Assembly: GCA_017996625.1 (NCBI GenBank)
Contig: JAGOGO010000018.1
Coordinates: 1 to 32,118, forward strand
Reading direction: 5' to 3'
DNA: 32,118 nt
Origin: Deltaproteobacteria bacterium
Lineage (GTDB): Bacteria; Desulfobacterota; WTBG01; JAGOGO01
Both the position numbers and the translations under genes were made by a program. The notes under the pieces are model-generated. The model was not told the DNA's origin, did no database searches, and worked only from the letters and a program-made list of their open reading frames with translations. Below, piece after piece: positions 23,601 to 31,654 of the stretch. Each line of letters begins with the position of its first letter. The stretch's first letter is position 1.

Positions 23601-23993
23601 GTTGACATAGGGAGTAGTGATGGTGAGATCCTGGGGAACCCGGTTGAAAAGGTGCAGCACGCCGCGAAGGAGATCGAGGCAGGGGTGTCCCTTTTTATCA
23701 GTGCGGATGTTCAGGGTGCTTTTTTCATCAAGCCGAATAAGGGAACCGGTGTTGAGACGCACACCAGCCCGGCTCTTTTCCTGCACCCAGAGGATATCAC
23801 CTGGACAGAGCTCTTCATCTGGGCTCGCCTGAATCCAGTCAACACCTGCTTCACGCTTGAGAAGGACATGCCCTTGCATTGAAACGATCCGGGCAATGCT
23901 TTCCGTGCATGGCAGGAAGTGTTCATCACTGAATGCGGGGCACGCGTAGGACATGAGTACCGCAATCAGGAGCACCGCGAGCACCTTCTTCAT
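20622..23993 (-). CDS. FecR domain, TPR array and outer-membrane beta-barrel protein
   Basis: A 1123-residue secreted protein with three parts. A signal peptide (MKKVLAVLLIAVLMSYACPAFS) is followed by a FecR domain (about 35-190) with LCPGDILWV, GSLIRLDEKSTL and TPYVNGSIEGTE. About ten TPR units fill 215-520, for example AERDLTKAIQLDENNALAWARY. From about 620 the sequence alternates aromatic beta-strands and ends in Phe (RFTLAF), as outer-membrane barrels do; ARNLTDEEF near the end recalls TonB-dependent receptors. No plug domain is seen. The start at 23993 is chosen because GGAGAG lies six bases upstream; an ATG four codons earlier is poorer. A role as an envelope scaffold-transporter is inferred. 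Confidence 0.88.
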   Translation of the reverse strand: MKKVLAVLLIAVLMSYACPAFSDEHFLPCTESIARIVSMQGHVLLKREAGVDWIQASPDEELCPGDILWVQEKSRAGVRLNTGSLIRLDEKSTLNIRTDKKGHPCLDLLRGVLHLFNRVPQDLTITTPYVNGSIEGTELVIQVSEQGAAITVFEGTVTATNEQGSVTLTAGDQATVQAGQAPLTRTMLKPRDAVTWALYYPPIADYQSDTLSSVLEGKENEEFFTSLHAYRKGDTAQALAAVAEASEEIASPQLLTYRAGLLLSVGRVNEAQADINHALILDSRNSQARALQSIIALTQNDKDQSLRLANTAVTLNQSDPTALISRSYALQAAFDLKGAERDLTKAIQLDENNALAWARYSELKLMQGYLDEAIEAARRSAALNPQLARDQSVLGFAFLTEIRITEAKEAFSKAISLDQADPLPRLGLGLALIHEGDLEAGRQHLEIAVSLDPNNSLLRSYLGKAYFEEKKDAYSRSQFEAAKELDPLDPTAYLYDAIRKQTINRPVEALQDLQRSIELNDNRAVYRSRLLLDEDLAARSASLGRIYNVLGFQQRALVEGWKSVNTDPGSYSAHRFLADSYAALPRHEIARVSELLQSQLLQPLNITPVQPHLAESNIFIVEASGPGDASFNEFNPLFLRNRLAFQTSGVIGGDDTAGDEVVQSGVWNWFSYSLGQYHFETDGTRPNNDQDKDLYDGFVQVRVSPKTSVQAEYRYRDYENGDLLMLFDPDYFLGEYREDGIDESFRTGIRHAFGPRSDLLVSWAYVDTENDILFDSHNTFTYDEEGTMLEAQQLFYGDRAKIIGGAGYFSSDRSDCLTVHFPIFPQFSYSLPSDWDVKHTNLYFYSLLSLSDHAMITLGGSADFYDDETVDEEQLNPKIGFTWNPFPKTTLRLAVFRTLKRSLISNQTLEPTQVSGFNQFFDDANGADVWRYGVGIDQKVSDRIYVGAELSRRDLDVAFSTLDGSNQEDDVCELLSRVYCYYTPHEWFAFSLEYLYEYVKYPHAFPGNDVQRLDTQRVVAGFSFFHPGGLYLRLQPAFISQDGTFRDPFAISPDPATIVCLDDSDDFFIFDASLGYRLPKRLGTVSIEARNLTDEEFSFQDTDPLNPSVYPDSLILCRFTLAF

Positions 23994-25115
23994 ACATCTC
24001 TCCATCTCATTCTTGCGTCATGCGGTCGGCGTCTTTCCCATCCTCCGCCGGAGCATACAACGAACCGCGGCAGCAGAGCTCTGACTAGTCCTGCGAAGCT
24101 TCAGTCTCCGTTGCCCGTACCGTCGTAATCTGTAGAACTGTCTGTTGCTCTTCTACCCTTCCAGTGTCGACTGCTTCATGTCCAGGTGAAAGCCTTCGGC
24201 ACGGTGGAAAAAACAGACTTTATAGCCGCTTGTGCTGAGGTCTTGAGGCCATCGATCCAGCGGATCCAATGAGCCCGGACCTTGGTGTGCAGAGGATCCG
24301 GAAAAGACGTGGCCGTTGTCCGCCGCTCAGCAGTCAGGCGCAGATATATCTTCCTGAAGCAGCGGATAACGGAGAATGGAGGGAGACACGCTAAGGATAG
24401 AGACGCTCGAGACGCGGTATTCACGAGCCTGAAGTAGTCGAAGGAGCGAAAAAGAGAAAGTTGACCATGCCCTGAAAAGGTAGGGTGACATGACCTAGTA
24501 TCCCTGGGAAGGCAAACAGGCTGTTCAGGTTGGTGAAGCCGGGTCGTCAGATGCAGATCCGTGTGGAGGAGGCGCTGCAGCAGGCAAAAGAGTGCGGAGG
24601 CTGCCGGTTTTCGTTCGTGTGCCTTGTTTCGCAGATGCGTAATCCCGATTGTGCGATTGTGAAAGACAGTGATAAAACCCGGTCGTACCGGATGGCCGTC
24701 TCGAGGTCTGAAAAGAAGATTCAAACCCGGATTGCACTTCAGCATGCTGCAAAATGGCATCAGAGTAACTCCAACTGACTGGCAATAAAAAGCGAAGGGG
24801 CTGCGCTGAGATGATTCACTGTGCACCCCTTGGCAAGGCGTTGTTTCGTTGGCAGTTGCTGCAATCGATCCCGGTCGCGCATACGGTGGTATCCCAGAGT
24901 TTCCGCGTGACTAACTTTCCTGGCGCGAAGTCAGATTTTATGCGATGAGAGAAAGAGAAGTCAAGAACAATTAATCGCATACACCAGCCGAAGCGTAAAC
25001 CACGCACTTTGATTCCCAGTATCGGGCTTCCGGTGCAGGGAACTCGCAACGGTATTTGAAGGAAAATTGAAAATAGATCGCTCAGTTCCAGATTCTTCTC
25101 CCGTGCCGGTCTCAC
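23994..25115. other. Intergenic region between FecR-barrel and PAS kinase genes
   Basis: About 1.1 kb between divergent genes. Apart from one low-confidence small frame at 24530-24778, I see no gene, no strong hairpin and no terminator. Long open frames on the minus strand here are Pro/Ser/Arg/Cys-rich and lack ribosome-binding sites. Confidence 0.4.
24530..24778 (+). CDS. Possible small Cys-containing protein, 82 aa
   Basis: The frame opens with TTG at 24530 (GTG at 24533 or ATG at 24551 are alternatives) and none has a good ribosome-binding site. The translated product is charged and protein-like, with VEEALQQAKECGGCRFSFVC and a later Cys in NPDCAIVK, so four Cys in a CxxC-x6-C-x10-C arrangement could bind a metal. 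It may be a real small gene or the remnant of a larger one. I do not recognise the family. Confidence 0.35.
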   Translation: MVKPGRQMQIRVEEALQQAKECGGCRFSFVCLVSQMRNPDCAIVKDSDKTRSYRMAVSRSEKKIQTRIALQHAAKWHQSNSN

Positions 25116-25144
25116 TTGACAGGCGGACAGGTTCCTGCTATTGT
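25116..25144 (+). promoter_or_regulatory. Sigma-70 promoter of the PAS kinase gene
   Basis: Perfect TTGACA (25116-25121), a 17-base spacer and TATTGT (25139-25144). Transcription would begin near 25151, about 108 bases before the ATG at 25259. Confidence 0.65.
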
Positions 25145-25258
25145 GCATCTCTATCAGGAATTCCATTCATTAAGTATCCATCGGCGCCTAAGGGGTCCGC
25201 CTGGAGAGAATGAGTAGAGCTCTTTCCCTGGGTGGACTCATTTTATGTGAAGGCTCCT

Positions 25259-27253
25259 ATGAACGATCAATACAAATCCAAAGAGCAACTCATCGGTGAA
25301 CTCCAACAACTGCGCGAGCGCATGGCTGAGCCGCAGGATCCAAAGCGCGACTTGCTGCAGGCGGTTGTCGATGGTGCGCGTAATTGCCATCTGGTATACC
25401 TGGACCGCGAGTTCAATTTTGTGCGGGTCAATGAAACCTACGCGCGGACCTGCGGATACAGACCCGAGGAGATGATTGGAAAGAACCACTTCGCTCTCTA
25501 CCCTGATGCAGAGAACGAAGCTATATTCACCGAAGTACGCGATACCGGCATTGCGGTAGAGTTTCACGATAAGCCGTTCGTCTTTCCCGATCAACCGGGT
25601 CGGGGCGTCACATACTGGGATTGGGTTCTCGTTCCGGTCAGAGACGGTACCGGTGAGACCACGGGCTTAGTTTTCTCGCTTACAGAAACGACTAGTCATA
25701 AGCGGGCCGAGGACGAGCTGCGGCAGCAAGCGCAACTGCTGGATTTATCCAATGATGCAATTTTCACCTGGGAGCTGAGCGGCGTCATCCGGTACTGGAA
25801 TCGCGGTGCGGAGGCGCTTTACGGATACCATCGCACGGAAGCATGCGGCCGTGTTAGTCACGAGCTGCTGGCAACGGCTTTCCCGCGCGGACTGGCACAG
25901 GTGAGAGCTGAACTGGAACGGGACGGGCAGTGGGGTGGTGAGGTGCGCCGCACCGACAAAGGAGGATGTCAGCTCATCATCGAAAGCCGCATGGTGCTGA
26001 TCCGCCACAACGAGTGCCACCTCGTGCTGGAAACTGATCGCGACATTACCAGCCGCAAGCGGCTGGAAATGGAACAATATCGGTTGGCCCAACAGCGGCA
26101 GCTCGCTTTGGATGCTGCGCACATGGGCTGGTGGCGCTACGATGCCTTGACAAAGGTGGTCATCTACGATGATCGCTGCCGGGAGATCTTCGGAGTTTCC
26201 GGAAGCCAGCGAGGGAATGAAGAAATTTGTAAGCGGTTGCATCCCGATGATCTGGTGCACGTCCGGGCAGCAGTGCGGGCCGCTCTCAACCCTAGTGATC
26301 CGAAGCCTTACTCAGCGGAGTACCGTATTAATCGTGACGATGGAGCGCTGCGGTGGATTGAGGCGCACGGTATCGTTTCCTTTCAGGGTGATGGTGATTT
26401 CCGGCTTCCAGCGGGGCTTGTTGGTACCGTTACTGATATCACTGAACGGAAGCAGACGGAGGAGGAGCTGCAGAAGAGTCGCACCGAGCTTGAGTTGATC
26501 GTTGCGGAAAGAACTGGCGAGTTGAGCAGTGCTCTTAAGCGAGTTACTGAGCAGGAAAAGGCCCTGCGGGAATTAGCCCAGCGACTCCGGCGGCTCTCGT
26601 CACAGCTGCTGCAAGCGCAGGAGAATGAACGCAAGCGAGTGGCTAATGAAATTCACGATAATGCCGGACAGGTGCTGGCAGCAATCAAGTACCGGGTGGA
26701 AGCAGCCTGCCTGAAGCTGCAGAAAGCCGGAGACAGCAACACACTGCAGCCGGTCAAGGATCTTATCCCCACCATTCAAAACTGCATCCATGACATGCGA
26801 CGGCTGCAGATGGAACTGCGACCGACTATTTTGGATGATATGGGGGTGGCAGCAGCGGTGGAGTGGTTCTGCCGCGAGTTTCAGACGACGTATCCGTCCA
26901 TCACCATAGAGCGAAAGCTCTGTGTGAATGAAGCAGAGCTGGCTGATTCACTCAAACTGGTCATCTTCCGGATTGCCCAGGAAGCACTGAACAATGTTGG
27001 AAAGCACAGCGGTGCACGTGTCGTGCAGATCGTGCTGAAGGAACATCGCGGAACAATAACCCTGCATGTTGACGATGACGGCCTGGGCTTTGATGTGGGG
27101 GATGCACAGACCATCAAGGAATTCGGTCAAGGGTTAGGGCTCTCCAGCATGAGGGAACGAGTTGAGTATTCTGGCGGACAACTATCCATCCAATCAGCTC
27201 CAGGGCAGGGTACTCGCATTAAAGCCCGATGGCCGAAGCAGGCGCTGGTGTAA
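25259..27253 (+). CDS. Cytoplasmic PAS-PAS-PAS histidine kinase, NarX/DegS (HisKA_3) type
   Basis: A 664-residue protein without membrane helices. Three PAS/PAC modules span about 30-150, 155-268 and 278-400, each ending in a PAC-like segment (TETTSHKRAEDEL, TDRDITSRKRLE, TDITERKQTEEEL). A coiled coil follows, then the HisKA_3 dimerisation domain with H466 in ANEIHDNAGQ, and an HATPase with QEALNNVGKHSGA (about 574-586), DDDGLGF and GQGLGLSSM. Such kinases usually pair with NarL-type regulators, but none is in the window, so it is an orphan here. ATG 25259 has AAGG six bases upstream; a GTG at 25232 is less likely. Confidence 0.92.
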   Translation: MNDQYKSKEQLIGELQQLRERMAEPQDPKRDLLQAVVDGARNCHLVYLDREFNFVRVNETYARTCGYRPEEMIGKNHFALYPDAENEAIFTEVRDTGIAVEFHDKPFVFPDQPGRGVTYWDWVLVPVRDGTGETTGLVFSLTETTSHKRAEDELRQQAQLLDLSNDAIFTWELSGVIRYWNRGAEALYGYHRTEACGRVSHELLATAFPRGLAQVRAELERDGQWGGEVRRTDKGGCQLIIESRMVLIRHNECHLVLETDRDITSRKRLEMEQYRLAQQRQLALDAAHMGWWRYDALTKVVIYDDRCREIFGVSGSQRGNEEICKRLHPDDLVHVRAAVRAALNPSDPKPYSAEYRINRDDGALRWIEAHGIVSFQGDGDFRLPAGLVGTVTDITERKQTEEELQKSRTELELIVAERTGELSSALKRVTEQEKALRELAQRLRRLSSQLLQAQENERKRVANEIHDNAGQVLAAIKYRVEAACLKLQKAGDSNTLQPVKDLIPTIQNCIHDMRRLQMELRPTILDDMGVAAAVEWFCREFQTTYPSITIERKLCVNEAELADSLKLVIFRIAQEALNNVGKHSGARVVQIVLKEHRGTITLHVDDDGLGFDVGDAQTIKEFGQGLGLSSMRERVEYSGGQLSIQSAPGQGTRIKARWPKQALV

Positions 27254-27293
27254 GTATTGATTTTTGTCCGGTGCCTTTGTTTTTAATGCGACA

Positions 27294-27321
27294 TTGTTCG
27301 TAAGGATTCTGCGGGTATGAT
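27294..27321 (+). promoter_or_regulatory. Possible sigma-70 promoter of the secreted orphan gene
   Basis: TTGTTC (27294-27299), 16-base spacer, TATGAT (27316-27321). The -10 is good and the -35 weak. Confidence 0.35.
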
Positions 27322-27408
27322 CTATAAGCAATGATCGAACGCTAAACGGGCTTATCCTGAATGGTTGACAAGCTCAATAATATAACTGTGCGTGATATGG
27401 AAAACAAC

Positions 27409-28218
27409 ATGGTGAAAACGGTGTACAAGATGTTGAGGTGCATCGGTCTCCTCGGATTATCGCTACTCGTGTACTGCTTCGACGTGGATAGTACTCAGAA
27501 GATGCTGGGGCCTGCGGCGGCAGAAGCTGCTCCTGGCCAGATTGCTGATGTTTGTGTCACCAATGTATACACTGCGTACGAGACTCCGACCTATTATTCG
27601 AAATTCGTGCTCGTTTTTGACCGTTCTGCGCCTGTTCCTGATCCCGTGAACGATGTCTGGTTTATCTGTATTCAGAAGCCTGATGGCTTATGGGAATTCA
27701 TGAGAAATCGACCATATACGAGAACAACTGCTAATGGATATCTGTATAGTCCGGGTTACAGCCTCTGGTATCAGAAGTACCTGACCGGCACCATCGCCGA
27801 TGGTACGTATCGGTTCTTCGTAGTCTTTAAGGACGGCACATATTTAACTAAGTCCCGCACGTTGGTATCGAATTGGGAACTCGTGAACACGTATATTGCC
27901 TACCAGAGTGCGATCTCTTTTTATCCCAACGGGGTTGTTGTTCAAGACCAGCCGGTCGGTCTCTACTGGACCACGATCGCGAGTCTCGGCGGACCGGGAT
28001 TATACTACAATGCCTGGGTAATGGGTGACAATGGGATCGTGCGATCGGATGGCATCTTTATGGACCCTAATCCTTCGGCAGGGCTGGACAAAAACAGCTC
28101 GATGCAATACCTCCCTGGGGGAAACTACCAGTGGTTTACGGAAGTCCTGGATTCCAACCGGTTCGGACAAATCAACATGGTAATTTTTCAGCCGTGGAAT
28201 TACTTTAACGTTCCATAG
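27409..28218 (+). CDS. Secreted hypothetical protein, about 269 aa
   Basis: I do not recognise the family. The first 40 residues form a signal peptide: basic start MVKTVYKMLRC, hydrophobic IGLLGLSLLVYC, and a likely signal peptidase I site after AAAEA. The mature part is rich in Tyr, Trp, Gly and Pro, with strand-like repeats such as PVNDVWFICIQKPDG, TIADGTYRFFVVFKDGTYL and QDQPVGLYWTTIASLGGPG, suggesting a beta-sandwich exported protein. The frame is open to an ATG at 27361 and another at 27397; 27409 is preferred because it gives a normal signal peptide, but its ribosome-binding site is weak. It follows the PAS kinase by 155 bases and may be independently expressed. Confidence 0.65.
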   Translation: MVKTVYKMLRCIGLLGLSLLVYCFDVDSTQKMLGPAAAEAAPGQIADVCVTNVYTAYETPTYYSKFVLVFDRSAPVPDPVNDVWFICIQKPDGLWEFMRNRPYTRTTANGYLYSPGYSLWYQKYLTGTIADGTYRFFVVFKDGTYLTKSRTLVSNWELVNTYIAYQSAISFYPNGVVVQDQPVGLYWTTIASLGGPGLYYNAWVMGDNGIVRSDGIFMDPNPSAGLDKNSSMQYLPGGNYQWFTEVLDSNRFGQINMVIFQPWNYFNVP

Positions 28219-28328
28219 AAGGTGATCCCCGCACCGCTTTGCCTTTGCGAAACAAAAATTCTCCACTGGTGCATGGGGTGCACTCCAACGATGGAGGTAC
28301 ACCGATCCGTACATTTGCGGACATTACA

Positions 28329-29501
28329 TTATCGTGCGATATCGAAAGCCGAACCTGGTCCAGCCCCGCCTGTTGCCTGCCGGCCGGATAGGTATCGACC
28401 CAGTTCGCGGCCTTTCCTTTTTTTGAGCACCACTTCGGCAAGTGCGTGCACTAAGAGAGGGAGAGCCACCGTCGCATCGCAAAAGCATTGGACATACTGG
28501 CCATCCCGCCTTTCCTTCCCCCAAGAGACAGCCTCATCGAACGTACACCCGGATAGGCCACCCCACTGCGGGGCATCAGTGGTAATTTGTATGGCGTATT
28601 TATGGGGGTAGTACGTTTCGTCAGTGGTGGCGCGGCCTCTATGCTTCTGACGACCAGGAATTATTCTATTCGCATAAAGGAAGTCGGAGGAGACTGCGAA
28701 CAGCTGGATGAAGTCTTTTGGAACGCCGCCTCCGAGGTAAAAGACTCCCGTTTCTTGGACGTTCTTGGCAAGGCTCATGAATTCCACGTAATCCTTCACG
28801 GCATCAATCCCGAGAACGACTCCGCGGCTTGTCGCAATGAGCGCAGCATCTCCAAATGGGCTGTCAGCTATGGCTGGACAGAAAATCGGTATGTTCTGTT
28901 CCGCTGCTATCGCCACCAGGCTTCGAATTCGATTTGCCGAAAGCCAAAGTCCGCATTGATACAAGAATTCTCTGGACGAGTAGAGCCTTGAGGTATCCAG
29001 AGATGCAATAAAAGTGGCAAGCAGCTCGGTCATTCCCAGATAATCGCTCTCATTGCCAGCCACATCATAATATCTATTGATGCCCTCCTGAAATAGCTTC
29101 TCGTCATCAGCTAAGTGGCTGCATTGAAAGTATGAATGGCCCATTGCCTCAACAATATCCTCTGATATATTGGCTCCGGTCGTGACGAGGATATCCACAA
29201 AGTTGTTCTGCAAGAGCCATTCAATCAGTCTCCACTGTCCGGCCACGGATAATGAAGCAGCATATCCCATCAATACGGTGACCTCAGGATCGTGAACCAT
29301 TTCTACTAAGGTGTCAAACGCCTCACCGAGCTTTCGACCTTGAAAACCGGTGGCCCTCATGGCTGCAAGGAGGTCAGAGATTTTCCGGTTCTTCCTGATG
29401 CGAATCGCCTGTACCTTTTTACGAAGGAATGCAGAATGTTGTTCGTTTTGCTCGGTCGTCGGGCCTAGGACATCTTTATCAGCGGTGAATTCGTTTGGCA
29501 T
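28329..29501 (-). CDS. Deoxyhypusine synthase-like protein (DHS/homospermidine synthase family)
   Basis: A 390-residue NAD-dependent enzyme of the deoxyhypusine synthase fold. K329 in DEAVSWGKERR corresponds to the Lys that forms the enzyme-butylimine intermediate. LVTTGANISEDI (105-116) and YLGGGVPKDF (255-264) are NAD and active-site segments. Bacteria lack eIF5A, so bacterial members are thought to act in polyamine metabolism (for example homospermidine or related polyamine formation); the actual substrate is unknown. GAGG precedes the ATG by about seven bases. It starts 41 bases after the catalase stop on the same strand, so the two are probably one transcript. The 3' end converges on the secreted orphan, 110 bases away. 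Confidence 0.88.
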   Translation of the reverse strand: MPNEFTADKDVLGPTTEQNEQHSAFLRKKVQAIRIRKNRKISDLLAAMRATGFQGRKLGEAFDTLVEMVHDPEVTVLMGYAASLSVAGQWRLIEWLLQNNFVDILVTTGANISEDIVEAMGHSYFQCSHLADDEKLFQEGINRYYDVAGNESDYLGMTELLATFIASLDTSRLYSSREFLYQCGLWLSANRIRSLVAIAAEQNIPIFCPAIADSPFGDAALIATSRGVVLGIDAVKDYVEFMSLAKNVQETGVFYLGGGVPKDFIQLFAVSSDFLYANRIIPGRQKHRGRATTDETYYPHKYAIQITTDAPQWGGLSGCTFDEAVSWGKERRDGQYVQCFCDATVALPLLVHALAEVVLKKRKGRELGRYLSGRQATGGAGPGSAFDIAR

Positions 29502-29542
29502 CTTTGACCTCTATAATTTCAGCGTTCGACGAAGCTCTTCCG

Positions 29543-31654
29543 TTAGGCAGGGATGCTCTCCTTTTCTTCTCTATCCCAGTGGCGGTGCATGGCAATAGCT
29601 TCGATGAAGGAAGCGGCGAAGGCCTTCAGGTCGACCCTGCGCCAGGCGGTGATGACTCCATGCTCCGAGATGATGTCTGCGGAAGAACTTTTTGCAGCCA
29701 GAGATACCCCGTGAATACTCGACTCCGAGAACAATTCCACACCCTCGCTCAGCGCGGCGACAGCCTTGCAGTGCTTAAATGCCTCGTTGAGAAAATGAAT
29801 TGCATCGCCCTGAGTCTTCAATGTCTCGACGCTTCTCTTGCCTCCGGGAACATACACTGCGTCAAACAGAACGGAGGCGGTGGAGACGTGGTTCTTATCA
29901 ACCTCTACTTCCTTGCCATTGGTTCCCTTGAGCAGGCCATGGTACATAGACACGATTTTGCAGCTTGCCCCCGCCTCCGTGAGTGCGTTCTTCACCGTCA
30001 TGAGCTCATCATAATTGAAGCCGTCAGCAGCGAGGATAGCCACGCGCCGGCTCTTGACCGTGTTCTTCACGGTATTATCCATGCTCACTGCCGGTGAATT
30101 CTTACTGATATCCGGAGCCATGGATTCGGATGGCGGCTTCACGCCGATACCCATGGCCACCTGTTTGGCCAGCTCGTGATCGACGTGGTTGAACTGCTCG
30201 ACCATGCGCTCCCGCACTGCTTTGGCCTCGACCTTCCCCAGCTCAAAATGTGCTGCGCTGATGAGGTGCTTCTTCTCGGGCATTGACAGGCTGTTCCAGA
30301 ACAACGTCGCCTGGCTGAAGAAATCCCGGAAGCTCTCGCTGCGGTTGCGGATCTTCCGTCCTTCGACCATTTCCTCATAATGAACGTAGCCGCCTTCCTC
30401 GCGGGTGGCTGGCTTAGGGAATCCGTCATCCATCGAATTGGGGAAGTAATTTACCCGGCCTTTATTGATCGTCTGACGGTGGTAGGCGTCCCGCTGGTTG
30501 TTATGCACCGGAGCAAGGGGCCGGTTGATCGGGATCTCGTGAAAGTTAGGGCCTCCGAGGCGAATAAGCTGGGTATCCAGATAGGAGAAAAGCCGGCCTT
30601 GCAGCAGCGGGTCGTTGCTGACATCAATGCCGGGCACGAGGTTGCCCGGGTGAAAGGCAACCTGCTCGGTCTCGGCAAAAAAGTTGTCCGGGTTGCGGTT
30701 AAGCGTCATCTTGCCGATCTTGATGAGCGGCACGATCTCTTCCGGCCAGATCTTGGTCGGATCGAGGACATCGAAGTCGAATGCAAACTCATCCTGTTCC
30801 TCAATCATCTGGACCCCGAATTCGTACTCTGGATAGTTACCCATTTCGATCGCTTCCCACAGATCGCGACGAAGAAAGTCCGGATCTTTGCCCGCAATTT
30901 TCTGGGCCTCGTCCCAGACCAGTGAATGGGTCCCCAGTAGCGGTTTCCAGTGAAACTTCACGAACCGGGTCTTGCCCTCCTTATTGACAAACCGGAAGGT
31001 ATTTACCCCGAAGCCCTCCATCATGCGGTAGCTCCGGTGGATGCCACGGTCGGATAGCAGCCACAGGATCATGTGCATTGACTCCGGCATGAGGGATATA
31101 AAATCCCAGAAGTTGTCGTGCGCTGCCGAGGCTTGCGGTATCTCGTTATGCGGCTCGGGCTTGATGGAGTGAACCAGATCAGGAAATTTGATTGCGTCAT
31201 GGATAAAAAAAATCGGAATATTGTTGCCGACCAAATCGTAGTTGCCGTCCTCGGTGTAAAACTTGGTGGCGAATCCTCGTACATCGCGCACCGTGTCAGC
31301 CGATCCTTTGTTACCTACGACCTGGGAGAATCGCACGAATACCGGGGTCTTCTTCGATGGTTCATGAAGAAACGCGGCCATCGTGTATTTTTCCATCGAC
31401 TCGTAGACCTCAAAGTAGCCGTGAGCACCGGAACCTCGAGCATGTACGACCCGCTCCGGTATCGGCTCATGGTCGAAATGGGTCAGCTTCTCCCGAAAGT
31501 GGAAATCCTCCATCAAGGTCGGCCCGCGTTCGCCTGCTTTCAGGGAATCATCCGTATGGCTTACCCGAATTCCTTGATTAGTGTCTCTTTCGGGGATGGT
31601 GGAAACCCCTCGCCTTAAGGCGAAGAAAAGAATACAATTGTCGCTATGCGACAT
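29543..31654 (-). CDS. katE: KatE/HPII-type large-subunit catalase, 5' end replaced by an IS element
   Basis: The frame encodes a clade 2 catalase: GERGPTLMEDFHFREK, the active-site His in ERVVHARGSGAHG, Asn in GNNIPIFF, and the heme-ligand Tyr in RLFSYLDTQLIR are all present. The C-terminal 150 residues (RRVAILAADGFNYDEL onward) are the DJ-1/PfpI-like domain that distinguishes HPII-type enzymes. It should remove hydrogen peroxide. Native homology begins near DTNQGIRV (about 31585). Upstream, the frame continues through the left end of the IS200-like element, and the likely native first 15-70 codons, ribosome-binding site and promoter are missing. ATG 31654, inside the element, is the nearest in-frame start but has no ribosome-binding site; GTG 31696 is also possible. 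Expression is doubtful. Confidence 0.85.
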   Translation of the reverse strand: MSHSDNCILFFALRRGVSTIPERDTNQGIRVSHTDDSLKAGERGPTLMEDFHFREKLTHFDHEPIPERVVHARGSGAHGYFEVYESMEKYTMAAFLHEPSKKTPVFVRFSQVVGNKGSADTVRDVRGFATKFYTEDGNYDLVGNNIPIFFIHDAIKFPDLVHSIKPEPHNEIPQASAAHDNFWDFISLMPESMHMILWLLSDRGIHRSYRMMEGFGVNTFRFVNKEGKTRFVKFHWKPLLGTHSLVWDEAQKIAGKDPDFLRRDLWEAIEMGNYPEYEFGVQMIEEQDEFAFDFDVLDPTKIWPEEIVPLIKIGKMTLNRNPDNFFAETEQVAFHPGNLVPGIDVSNDPLLQGRLFSYLDTQLIRLGGPNFHEIPINRPLAPVHNNQRDAYHRQTINKGRVNYFPNSMDDGFPKPATREEGGYVHYEEMVEGRKIRNRSESFRDFFSQATLFWNSLSMPEKKHLISAAHFELGKVEAKAVRERMVEQFNHVDHELAKQVAMGIGVKPPSESMAPDISKNSPAVSMDNTVKNTVKSRRVAILAADGFNYDELMTVKNALTEAGASCKIVSMYHGLLKGTNGKEVEVDKNHVSTASVLFDAVYVPGGKRSVETLKTQGDAIHFLNEAFKHCKAVAALSEGVELFSESSIHGVSLAAKSSSADIISEHGVITAWRRVDLKAFAASFIEAIAMHRHWDREEKESIPA
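31610..31653 (+). promoter_or_regulatory. Left-end palindrome and start-codon hairpin of the IS200-like element
   Basis: TCGCCTTAAGGCGA (31610-31623) is a 14-bp palindrome, the probable TnpA recognition hairpin. TGTCGC-TAT-GCGACA (31639-31653) places the tnpA ATG (31646-31648) in and beside its three-base loop. In IS200 a leader hairpin limits tnpA translation; a similar function is inferred here. Confidence 0.65.

Noticed and set aside
24176..24826. 216-residue open frame on the minus strand
   Set aside because: Very rich in Arg, Ser, His, Pro and Cys, has no ribosome-binding site, and is antisense to a more protein-like small frame. Typical of a chance frame.
28222..28611. 129-residue plus-strand frame after the secreted orphan
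   Set aside because: Mostly antisense to the 3' end of the DHS-like gene and rich in Pro, Ser, Arg and Cys.
30380..30925. 181-residue open frame on the plus strand inside katE
   Set aside because: Antisense to conserved catalase sequence with all catalytic motifs in the other frame; no independent start signals.
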